Under the pieces are notes generated by a model. The model worked only from the letters and a program-made list of their open reading frames with translations. It searched no databases and was not told the origin of the DNA. A stretch of 43,185 nt of DNA from Gnetum montanum (Eukaryota; Streptophyta; Gnetopsida; Gnetales; Gnetaceae): positions 749,543 to 792,727 of the forward strand of contig MNCI01017497.1 of the NCBI GenBank assembly GCA_015680685.1, in the 5' to 3' direction. Position numbers and translations under genes: made by a program. This document shows, piece by piece, positions 21,261 to 31,556 of this stretch (positions are counted from its first letter, which is position 1; the number at the start of each line of letters is the position of its first letter).

Positions 21261-22155
21261 TTATGAGTGGTGAGGAATTACAACACCCAACCATATGAAT
21301 CACAGGCATTCACGCACAATCTAGTGGAACTCCATGGATGGAAGTAGTTGTGGTATCTAGATCATTATGCCTTGATCATAGTTCATTGTCTTCCCACTTG
21401 GACTAGTGGTAGTTATGTCACATATGGTTTAGTCCAAAGTAAGACATAAGATGATGTTGTTCAGCCCTAAGCTACTCCTAATGATAATAAAGAACTTAAT
21501 TGTTTAATCTAATTAACAATGGAAAGTGAAGTCTAAACTAGCCTACATGCGATAAGTATCTGTCCCTAACCATTCGTACATGCCTTGTACTTTGCATAAC
21601 TATCATTGGGCTTACCAAGCATATGTCACTGGGCGTACCAAACGATACACTACTGGGCTACCAAGTAATTACACTTAAGTGCTCATGATTAGTCATACTC
21701 ATTATGCTTAATGATAGAAATAATAAAGGGCAATATATAAAAACATTAACTAAAGAAAATAGTAAACATTTAAATAATTTAAGGTAATTAAAAGCAATAA
21801 TAAAGCTAAGTAGATGCTACAATGATGAAAGTAATCTTGATACTTATTTCCAAACATCTAACATGTCCAAATATGTCACACTTGAATAAAGATGTACAAT
21901 TACTTAACATCACACTGCAGACATGCACTAGGAACTAAAAAACCTTGAAATCAAAAATCTATGAATCTATTCTATCTTCTCTATGCTATATGTTATATCC
22001 CAACCATGCACCTAAGTGTGGTATTTATAGGCTTGCACAGAAGAGGCAATATTGGATGTTCAACATTAGAGGTTGCGCCCCAATATTAGATACCTAACAT
22101 TGTGGCTTTGATATGAGATATCCAATATTGAAGCCCTACAAAACATGATTCATCA
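21261..22155 (-). repeat. Solo LTR E of the main family
   Basis: The left end (TTATGAGTGG, with one change from TGATGAGTGG) and 'acacccaaccatatgaatca' match the U5 side. The right end 'catgattcatca' matches the U3 end. CTCTC at 21256-21260 and CTCTC at 22156-22160 form a perfect 5-bp target-site duplication, so this is a true solo LTR left by LTR-LTR recombination. TATA (minus) at 22022-22029. The U3 words here are AATATT-based. R/U5 has three degenerate 23-24 bp repeats near 21605-21680. Confidence 0.88.
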
Positions 22156-22160
22156 CTCTC

Positions 22161-23849
22161 CCTTAGGTGGATATACTCTTTGGGGATAGTTTTTTAGGCT
22201 ATGGAATGGTGGTCCATTCTTGCACAAATGGTACTAAAATTTTTCTAATTGTTGAATTTTCTTAGAGGCCTTACTTGATTAGCTTTCAAATGTAGGTTGA
22301 ATCCTTAAGCCAAAGCCTTCATGATTTAGGTCTTCTGGCTTAGACTAGATTATGGTGTGTGGTCTCCTCTCTTAGTGATACTAAATGATTTTGGTGCACA
22401 TGCCCCCACAAGTGTGTTGGTATTGATAATGTTCCATTTTTTTGTGATAGATTCTCTAGCTTGATGGAATGGCCTACTTTTCCTCATGCAAAATTGTCAT
22501 AAATTGTGCTATAATTTTAATTGATTCAAATAAGATATTTGTTTCCTCTTGGTTTTAGAATGTAGATAATGATTGGGCTCTATCCAAACGTTGGTCCTAC
22601 GTACCATAACTCTTGTAGTTCATAATAGAGACAGGATATGATTATAGTTTTTGAATAAAGGAGTTGCTTTAAAGTGATAGTGATTCAAGTAGGCTTAAAT
22701 TCCTTGAAATTGTTTAAGCAATATGTGATCCAACAAAATATCTTTTGGTTTTTTTATTCTAGAAGGACTTCTTCAATTGGTCCTTTGGTGAACCTCCTCC
22801 ATTGCAAATCTCCTGGGGATGCATCACAAGTTGTAGTGGCTGGATGATTGGTGATGGTTATGATATTTTAATGTGATTTCAAAAATATCTTAATAACATA
22901 GTCCTCCTATGAGAAAATTATTAATGGATGACACTCTTAATTTTGGGCCATGAATGATAATAGGATAGGAAGTGGTGAAGCCTTATCCATTACAAATATT
23001 TTAGGTGTATGACCTTGGGTATTATGAATTAATAAAGTAGGAAACTTTATGGTGGTGGAAACTTTGGCTCCTCATAGTTGGTCCTTGATTTTGGATAGAA
23101 TGTTGAATAAGACCTATGAATCCATGTCTTCCCAAAATAGATAGTGATTATGTAGTATGGTGGAGTTGGCTTGGTAGACTTTCTTAGCTTGTATGGTAGC
23201 TATGATGTAGACTAGTTGATGTGAACTTTGGAAAATGAACCTCACAATGAGGATCTCTCCAATTAAATAGAAATTTAAAACTGAAATGATTAGTTTGGAT
23301 TTTTAGATATTCCTAGCATCACAAGAAATGAAAATTGTGAAAACTTAGATATTCCCCAAGGATTTGTAATAGAATTTTTTCTTAGAGGTATTCAATATGC
23401 TTCTCCTTGATGTAAGCTTCTAAACAATTGTTCTTGTTCTATCTCTCATGGTAGGAAGGTCATGCTATAAAAGGTTACCACTACTGACCCTTTCTCTAGA
23501 TGGGATATAGAGGTTGTAATGAAGAATGTGGAAGGAGGACTATCTTAAGACTAGTTTCCCTAGCTTTCCTCAAATCACTCTAATATTTGAGCAAGAAAAC
23601 TCAATGTTGGACATACTTGATGGCTTCAATTGTATGATAAGTTTAATTAAACAAAACTAGTAGAACCCCTCTTAGAAGTCAAGAATTCACATTTTGAAGG
23701 AAGCTTATGAACACTTTACTCCAAATTAATAAATTTTGGAACATTATAGAGTATGGATGTTAAGAATTTCTAAATCAATTAACACTTAAGAGAGTAAAGA
23801 AGAAAGCTTCAAGAAGATAGAAGAAAGATTGCATTAGCAAAAATGATCA
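22161..23849. other. AT-rich DNA without recognised content
   Basis: This continues the sequence left of the solo LTR, as the shared CTCTC shows. No frame longer than 60 codons and no repeat family was recognised. The right part may include the 5' end of the copia element, but no copia LTR or primer site was found. Confidence 0.45.
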
Positions 23850-23899
23850 TATGCACTTCAATTTTAGATTAAATTGGCTTAAGAATCATTATCAAGTCA

Positions 23900-24540
23900 A
23901 ATGAAAATAAGACTTTGAACCTTTTACAAAAATATTATAAAGAAGCTTTCATTAAAAATATCAAAATCAAGCAATTGAGCTATAGACAAAAGTTTGAAGA
24001 TTTGACTCTCAATTAAGCTACCAACATTGAAAAGTTCTTTGTTAGAATGTCTACAAACATAAGGAATCTAGATGAATATGGATGTTAATATATTGAATGG
24101 TAAAATTTAGAGTTATCCAAGTTTTGTATGATGATGTAAGGTTCAAATATGCTATGATAACTATTGCTCAAAATAGGAATCTTGTGATATTATAATTGAT
24201 GAATTAGTATCTGAAGTTAGAAATTTATAGATTTGAAAAAGCATGACAATTAATGTCAAAATAAACAAGTCTATTTTGCAAGAAATACAAGAGGTAGAGA
24301 CATATTTGGAAGAGGAAAAATCAAATTTTAAGAATGAAAGGAATCAAGATTAAAGAAAAAATTAAAATTTTAAAATTGAAAATTTAAGAGGAAGAGGCAT
24401 CTTTAGAGAAGGAAGGTTTAATTTCACTTGAAGAAATCCACAAGAAGCATCATCTTCAAATCATCGATGATGCAAACATTATAAGAAGAAATGTCAATGT
24501 GAAAACAAGTGATAGTGAAAGGTAGGATTTCCTTCCTACA
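23900..24540 (+). pseudogene. copia gag core and zinc-knuckle remnant
   Basis: One frame gives NLLQKYYKEAF, QKFEDLTLN, stop, ATNIEKFFVRMSTNIRNLDE, as in the copia UBN2-type Gag (L...YK.......L...FE.L.M.....I..FF.R......L). Near 24472-24510 the sequence CKHYKKKCQCEN is left of a CCHC zinc knuckle, with the first Cys and the Gly lost. Between them all frames are broken. Confidence 0.7.
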
Positions 24541-24654
24541 CACCAAATGATTAATCAAAATCAATTGAAGATCATTATTAACATCAAAATAATTCTCAAA
24601 AGGCTCATGACCAATTCAAAGGTAAAGGTCCAAACTCCAAATTTTTTTTCTTAT

Positions 24655-24807
24655 AAAATGATAAAAGAAGTTACTCATACATTGATAAAAGATAGTGGAT
24701 GCTTAAATCATATGACTTCTTTCAAGAAGAATTTAGTTAATTATAGTCCAAATGGCTTTCTTGAAAGCATTAATGTAAAATATGAAAGAAGTGCAAAGAT
24801 AGAATAA
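24655..24807 (+). pseudogene. copia protease fragment
   Basis: IKDSGCLNHMTSFKKNL starts near 24685, with the catalytic Asp at 24691-24693. D-S-G-(C/A)-x-x-H-M is the standard copia protease site. It ends at TAA 24805-24807. Confidence 0.78.
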
Positions 24808-25094
24808 ATTCATAATGTATTTATTACACTTTATAATAGCCACAATATCAATGTACATGATGTTTATTGTGTTTCTTAATTGTCAAGTTAACTTTTATTA
24901 GGTGATTAGATTGTAAATAGATGAAATCAAGTTGCCTTTTATGATGATAGTTGCACTATTTCCAATGGTAATTTTACCATTGCAAAATTAAAGATATGGA
25001 ATAATAACATTTATTTCTTAGAATTACAATCATCAAAAGATGCTGAAGCCATAAAATATTAGATTTTTTAATTAAATTCTTTACATGTTTCTCT

Positions 25095-26000
25095 CTTAAG
25101 ATTATGGCACTGGAGGTTAGTCCATGTCTCTTACTTCAACATTAAGAAGTTAATCAAGAATGATGCAATCATAGAAGCTGAATATATAGAAATATCAAAA
25201 TAATTTTGTGATATATGCCTCAAAGGAGAGCAAAAGGCATTACCTCACAACACTCAAATGCAAACAAAGCAGAGACCTCTAGAGCTTCTTCACATGGATT
25301 TAGTAGGCCCAATATCTACTTTACCTCAAGAAGAGAACAAATATTTTCTTGTTATTATTTATGGTTAAAGAAAGAATGTTTTAACTTATTCATTACATTT
25401 AAAGGATAAAGAATTTGACATTTTTATGAATTTCAATATCTTGATTAAGAATAAATTGGATCTCTAAATTAAATCAATAAGAACTAATAGAGAAGATAAG
25501 TTTGTCAATTAAGAATTTGGTGAATTTTGTCTTAAGAATGGAATTAAAAAGAAACCTACATATGGATATTTACCAAAAATCAATGACACTACTAAACGAA
25601 GGAATGAAATAATTCAAAAAAGAACATCAAGATGACTTCTCAAACATGTTTCTCTTTAGAACCAAATTTATAATAAAGTGTTTCATATTTCGACATATAT
25701 CCTCAATAGACTCATCACCACATCAAGTAAAGAGAATACATCATATTATCTTCCATATGGAAAGGTACCAAACTTATTTCACATGAAAGTTTTTGGTTGC
25801 ATATGTTATGTGAAGATTCCAAATGAATTATAGAACAACTTACAAGATAGAGAAAGAAAATACATCTTTCTTAGCTATGATGTAAAAACATGTGGATACA
25901 AATGTTTTGATCCACAATAGAAGAAATTTTTTATTTCTAAAAATTTTATTTTTTATGAATATAATTTTAGTTGTAATACTTTTAATGAAGATGATAGATT
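25095..26000 (+). pseudogene. copia GAG-pre-integrase and integrase, inactive
   Basis: LWHWRLVHVSYFNIKKL and CDICLKGEQKALPH form the pre-integrase finger. LELLHMDLVGPISTLP holds the first core Asp. The second core block reads RTNRE where RTDRG is usual, so that Asp is lost, and the third reads TTKRRNEI with the core Glu not recognisable. FGCICYVKIPNEL, RKYIFLSYDVKTCGYKCFDP and FISKNFIFYEYN are the usual C-terminal marks. Stops and frameshifts are frequent. Confidence 0.82.
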
Positions 26001-26214
26001 AGAAATTTTTCAAAAACCATGGTTTAAAAGGGATCACCATAAAAGTAAGATTTTGGACAAGAATTATGAGAGAAGATTCAATAAATCTCAAGTCATAACT
26101 CATATTACATACTTAGATCTTCTCCATAAGTCTTCAAATGTACAAGAAGATTAAAATATAAATATTAGAGATAAGATATAAAGAATAAATATGATGTCAT
26201 TATGAAGAATCAAA

Positions 26215-26345
26215 CTTGAACTATTATAGAAAGACAAAAAGGTAACAAAGTTATTAACATAAAATGGATTTTTAAAACAAAGTATAATAAAAAGAATGAA
26301 GTTATAACATAAAAAGAAAGATTATTTGCAAGAGGATTTATGTGA
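26215..26345 (+). pseudogene. copia RT start, truncated
   Basis: IERQKGNKVINIKWIFKTKY, then NKKNEVIT, stop, KERLFARGF, the opening of copia RT (KGHKVIGVKWVFKTK..., KARLVAKG). Nothing of the later palm follows. Confidence 0.78.
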
Positions 26346-26459
26346 CATGTTGTTCTTGGATGTCATGGAAAACATCATATATACATAACATTCAACATTA
26401 AGTGTAAAGAAAATGATAGAGAAAATGTAGAAGAAAAATAAAAAATGTTTTATCAATAT

Positions 26460-26872
26460 GAAATAATGTATCTAAGTCATCATCTATGGATTCCTTGGGG
26501 TTATCTTCCTTTGAAATCTATCCCTTAGAGGTAATCTATCACTACTACCATAGTTAGACCTATAACTAGCCAGAAGGAATGGCCAGTCATCTTCTTATCC
26601 CACTTTACCTAGCACCTGTTACTCACCATTATTGGCTTTATAGCTTGATGTTGATATGACCTCATGCCTAGGTATAAATACTTAGGTTAAATCCCTCAAG
26701 GTCATCTCAAGAGACATGCCCGCTATTACAATCTATCCTTTCATGTCTTAATTACAAGTTATACTTTTGGATCTAGTTACAATAATTACAACATTTATTA
26801 TAAAGAGACATCATCTTTGTTATGAAGTGGCACTATTTGGTAATTGGGATGTGATAATCTACCCTACTTAGC
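26460..26872 (-). repeat. Probable LTR start and polypurine tract of another gypsy element (Del/Tekay-like)
   Basis: On the minus strand, 'gaggatgaacaaaagctaag' then 'tagggtagat' leads into TATCACATCCC at 26856. This is like the end of many plant chromovirus elements: an E-D-E-x codon string, a purine tract AAGTGGGGGAGA, and an LTR opening TGTCACATCCC. A TATA-like 'gtatttatacc' follows at about 26668-26678. The far LTR end and any primer site were not found, so the left limit is a guess. Confidence 0.4.
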
Positions 26873-28811
26873 TTTTGTTCATCCTCAAATGAATTCATGT
26901 TAATAATCTTTCTTCAACCCTGGTACTTCCTTCATGCTCTTATGTTCCAATGTTTTGATTTCTTCTTTTGAAATGGGATTGAATATCATAATGTTCTCTG
27001 AATTATTCTACAAATAAAATATAAGTGAGAAAAATATTTGGAAAAATAAATCTTATTTTATTAATACTCACCTAATTTATAGGTAATAACAAAATGTGAA
27101 TTAAAGATGTACTAGTCACCAATCAACAATCCAAACTAAGGTTACACAAAGTACAACTCATATTTGATTACAATTCCTTTTCCCACTTATATTACCCTCA
27201 AATATTTTTCTTACCTAATTAAAATATAAATTAATTAATAAAATAAAATAATAAGGTCATAAATAAAAACAAGATTAAAAATTTCCTAATTTTCATCAAC
27301 CTCAATGATCATTAAAAATAGAAATGGCTTATATTTCAAAATTTTCTCAATCTAGTTAATCAAGTATGCCACTTGATAAATTCTAATATTTGATCATATT
27401 GATTTGAAAATCAAGTGTATTTTAACCACACATACATGTCCTCCTAATGACTACATCTTAAACATGAATGCTAAGTTAATGTGAGTTATCTAGAATCTCA
27501 ATCATTTTTTCTTTCCCATGACTTGAAGTACTAGAATTTAGAAAATAATGTCCTCTAATCTTATTCAATTCTTTGTACCAACTCAAACTTTTCTTTTATA
27601 TAAAATATTACGTAACCATCCATACAGTAGGCTAATTTGTATGACTTGTAGGAAGAACCATCACATGAATATTTTTACTTGTATGTCTTCATATTCCAAC
27701 TTGCTCAAATTGGGTTAAAATTGGTAGAAGAATTCCCATGGTAAGAACTTCTTGCAAACATAATACATCAACATTAAAATCTTTCACTCTTTAAGGATTC
27801 ATGGGTATTAATAGTCATGCCAAGTCAAATTCCAAGGTTGACATAACAAATGTTATCTTTTACTACATAGAAACCTAGCAAGTACATTATATGTTACAAT
27901 CTTTAAACATGGATATTCTTCTACTATATTCCTCTTCATGGGTATTATACACCTTATCAAAACAAGATTATGATTCTCCATGATGATTGTAGGCTAAATT
28001 GATATACATATTTTTGAAAATTCTAGTTTACCAACTTATTCTTCAACTAATTGATTTGTAAAATCAATAGCAATTTGGCTACCTTACTTAGACTCTTAAT
28101 GACCTTTCTACATTCCTCCCCCTATCTTAGAACATTAACTCTAGCAATGTAACTAATGACATGCTAGGGGCTAGTGAACTAGGTCTATTTATCTACTTAT
28201 TCTAAGAACCTAATCTTAAGATCCAAAATTATCCAAAATTTTTAAATTTTTAAGTCCCAATAATTAAATTAATAGGCATGATTACTTGGATTAGGTTATA
28301 ATATTTTAAGGCATAGTTTAAAGAAATCACCTAATTTTTGGCTATTTAAATGACTAATATAACCTTACCATTAGATTCAAATGGCTAAAAAATATTAAAA
28401 ACAACTATTTGTATGTTAGAAATTGACATCATATGCCCAAGTTATGCTAAATTTATCTTGTAAGTATCTTGAGGCACAGTTTTTGAGCAAGGATTAAAAC
28501 TTGATTTTTGAAACTATGTAGGGTAATTTTGACTTTGTTATTACATTTGGAAAATAAAAATGTACTAGAAAAAACTCTTCATTCACCAAAAAAGACTTTA
28601 AAAATTAAAATTTATGATCTCTAAAGTTTAAAAGTCTAGGAACAAAATTTGAGACTTCATGAGAGGTCATCCAGCCCAAGACTACGATAGGACAAGTATG
28701 CTTAATTAAAGAATTGTTTTCTCAATTTTTGTCAAAAAATCAATTTGATGGATTGATCAAATTTAAGTATATTTTTATATTTAATTTTTCCTACCAAAAT
28801 GTCAATTTCAA
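26873..28811. other. AT-rich DNA without recognised genes
   Basis: No ORF of note. If the minus-strand gypsy reading at 26856 is right, the pol of that element should lie here, but I could not find it beyond a few codons. Confidence 0.45.
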
Positions 28812-28950
28812 TTTTTTTCATCATTTGATAGATTTTAGGATTTTTTTGTCAATTGATGAACTTTTAAAATTTTTCATTAATTAATAGAATTTTAAAAATT
28901 TTCATTAATTTATGAACTTTTAAAAAAAAATCATCAACTAATGGACTTTT
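28812..28950. repeat. Tandem repeat, 29-bp period, about five units
   Basis: Units begin at 28812, 28841, 28870, 28899 and 28928, each like 'tttttcattaattaatagaa' plus 'ttttaaaaa'. The period is exact across the first four. Confidence 0.8.
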
Positions 28951-28987
28951 TACAATGGCCAAAATCATGAGAAGAGGTTGGAGCCTA

Positions 28988-29102
28988 TGGTGCTCATGAG
29001 GCTAGAGTGCATGATCTTCCTAGCACTTACGAGACTAGAGTCCACAATGCTCATGAGGTTAAAGTTCATAGTGATCTTAGCACTCATGAATACTATGAAC
29101 AT
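28988..29102. repeat. Minisatellite, two units of about 56 bp
   Basis: 'tgctcatgaggctagagtgc' and 'tgctcatgaggttaaagttc' start the two units, each with a second half starting 'agcact(t/c)a(c/t)ga'. It lies inside ORFs on both strands (28965-29271) that look like repeat artefacts. Confidence 0.6.
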
Positions 29103-29599
29103 TGAAATTCCTAGTGGATATTTCAGCAAATACATAGCCAATGGAGGTGCAAGCAAAGGTAAAGGTAGTGGAGATAATAGTGCAAATGGTGACAAGATCA
29201 GCAATTGGAACAATGGTAAGATTAGCAAGCATAGTGGCCAAGCAACTAATGTGGCAAGGAGAATAAAGTGAGAGTAGTGAGAAGGATGTGGCTTTACACC
29301 ATAACTACAATGCTATAGCTAGGTCATGTAACAACATAGCTTGGCCTTGTCATATGGCCCTATCACACTATTATACACATTGGCCTTACTACAGCATGGC
29401 CCTACTAAGTCCAAGCCCTAATGCAACATAGTCTAGCCTTGCATCCCTATCATACTTTGACATGGAAAGTGGACTGTGCAGTCCTAATAGCCATAATTAG
29501 GGCTGAAATATTTTATTTTTTATATATTTTTTATTTTTAAATTTTTTAAAAAAACTAAAAGACATATATAAATTAGTTATTATATATTAATAACTAGTG

Positions 29600-29805
29600 G
29601 TCTTACCCTTGTGGTCAGTACAACAACACTTTTTAGTTGGGTTTAGTATGAGAGAGGTCCTGTGTTAGATTTTCTTCTAAATTTTTTTAATTTTTTTCAA
29701 CTTTTTATTATTAAAATAATCAAGTCAAGCCTAAGTGGATGACATGATGATTGGTGCATTGATGGGTAAAAGTTTAGGTTATGGGTTTGATTCTTCATCC
29801 TATAA
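29600..29805 (+). repeat. SINE-like patch with two tRNA-promoter-like motifs
   Basis: First: 'cttgtggtcagtac' ... 'agagaggtcctgtgttagat'. Second: 'tgattggtgcattgatgggt' ... 'ggttatgggtttgattcttc', close to a tRNA A box and B box (GGTTCGATTCC). T-rich stretches follow each. No target-site duplication was found. Confidence 0.3.
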
Positions 29806-30397
29806 TTTTTAATTTTAAAAAATATAATTAATTAACTAATTATTTTATTAAAGCATGCATAATGAGAAACTTCAAACAACAATATCTCCCAAACTATAAG
29901 TGCGACCAAGGCAAAATTTGTATCATTTGAATTGTGTCGATGAGTACAATGTATTGGGCATTATTTCAAGGTCCAAAAAATAAGTTTTATTTTCAATATT
30001 TTTTTAACAAATGAAATTGCCTATTTTACTAAATTTCCCCTTAATAAGTTGATGTATGAATAACTTAAGTATTTCTAGATGATTTAAGCTTAATTACCAT
30101 TCATTACCAACTTTGGATTAGAAAACTTTAATACATATATCATCTATAATTTTGATGCATCTCTAATATGGACCTATCCTTACACCTTATGCCTATACCC
30201 TAGTAAGCTTCTACGAGAATATTGGCAAGATTAAGCATCACAACATTAACCCATAAGATTTGAGTTCCCATATGAATCTATTGATAATTATGCTTTCCAC
30301 TTATGTAGGAATGAAATAATCTTATGGCTAGGTTGAGTTTATTAAACTCACCAATATATGTTCCCTATATAAGGTTAGGTAATACTATCTTCCTAGG
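29806..30397. other. AT-rich DNA left of element 2
   Basis: No gene or repeat recognised. CTAGG at 30393-30397 would be the left half of the target-site duplication of element 2, but its partner is not in the window. Confidence 0.45.
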
Positions 30398-31313
30398 TGA
30401 TGAGGTGTGAAGGTACCCCTACGTCCAACCATATAAATCACAAAGCATTCAGTGTGATCCAGTCAAATTCCATGGACTCTCTAGTTTTTGGTGCACTAGT
30501 CTTCTAGGAAGTGAACTTTACCCTAAGGTCATTCATTGTCTTCCCAATTACACTTGTGAAGTAAAAAGGTATGGTTAAGTGTAATTTAGACATATCATTT
30601 TTATCATTTTATGTTTTATGGCTTTAATGCTTAAAGAGAAAGATGAAGTAATTTAATGACTAATTTAATTTAACTAACTAACTAGTCTCTAGCTAGTCCT
30701 AACATAAGCATCTAGTTCCACTTTTTGTACACATCCTGAACCCCCATATCCACTGTTGGGTTACCAAGCACTACACTACTGGGCACATCAAACAATAATG
30801 CTGCTAAGATTACCAAGCAAATACATGTTTACACTCGAAGTGATCATACTTATGTACTTCATCTATTTAGCTTAATTGATTAAAGTCTAATTTAGCTTAA
30901 GTGATTGAATATTTAATAAAAAAATGGATGCATAAATAAAACATTTAAGCTATCCAGAATGCGGCAAGGTTTATTAATAAGCTTGTCTTTATTGTCATAC
31001 ACACTGATGTGGTTCAAGTACAATAGTGCTTGAATAAAGATTTGTACACTTAATGACTCCTAATACAGGCACTTAAGAAAAATATTCTAACTTTCAAATA
31101 GATAAATTGTAAGAGCTCTGCTACTACTATGACTTGAATACTCATAAAAATAGTTGGGAGCTTGTATTTATAGTTTTTTCTCTAAGGCAACATTGACGAG
31201 GCCTCATTAATGTAGCAAAAGCTACGTCAACATGGCCCTGTTGATGTGGCAACACCACATAAATGGGGCCCCATCGATAGGGGCTCGTCAATGCAACACT
31301 TTGATGCTCATCA
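30398..31313 (-). repeat. 3' LTR of element 2 (LTR F)
   Basis: The left end TGATGAGG and 'acccctacgtccaaccatat' match the U5 end of element 1. The right end 'gctcatca' adjoins the polypurine tract. TATA (minus) at 31165-31172. U3 words include GGGGCCCC, ATCGAT and inverted GTCAACAT/GTTGATGTG. Three degenerate repeats lie near 30752-30825. 916 bp. Confidence 0.88.
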
Positions 31314-31327
31314 TACCCCCATGACTA
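31314..31327 (-). other. Polypurine tract of element 2
   Basis: The minus strand reads TAGTCATGGGGGTA directly before TGATGA, the same string as in element 1. Confidence 0.75.
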
Positions 31328-31556
31328 AATGAAAACTTTCCCTTGAGTTTCTTTATGAAATTGAGAAGGTATGGGATTATTGACTGACTCTTAACAAAAA
31401 AAACAAACTAACTTGACAAAACTGAGTGCTTGAGTGTATAAATCAACACATTACAAAATTGCGGTGTTCGTGACACAAAATTGAACACCATGAGTTAACT
31501 ACTCAAAAATAATTTGTAGAGCACTTCCTTTGATGGCATGAAGGCAACAAAGAAGA

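Larger units (their letters stand above)
23850..26345 (+). mobile_element. Degenerate Ty1/copia element, internal part, truncated in RT
   Basis: Traces of Gag, zinc knuckle, protease, GAG-pre-integrase, integrase and the first 40 codons of RT appear in copia order (PR-IN-RT), all on plus. Coding similarity stops at about 26345. No LTR pair was found. Base composition is more AT-rich than element 1, which fits greater age. Confidence 0.82.
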
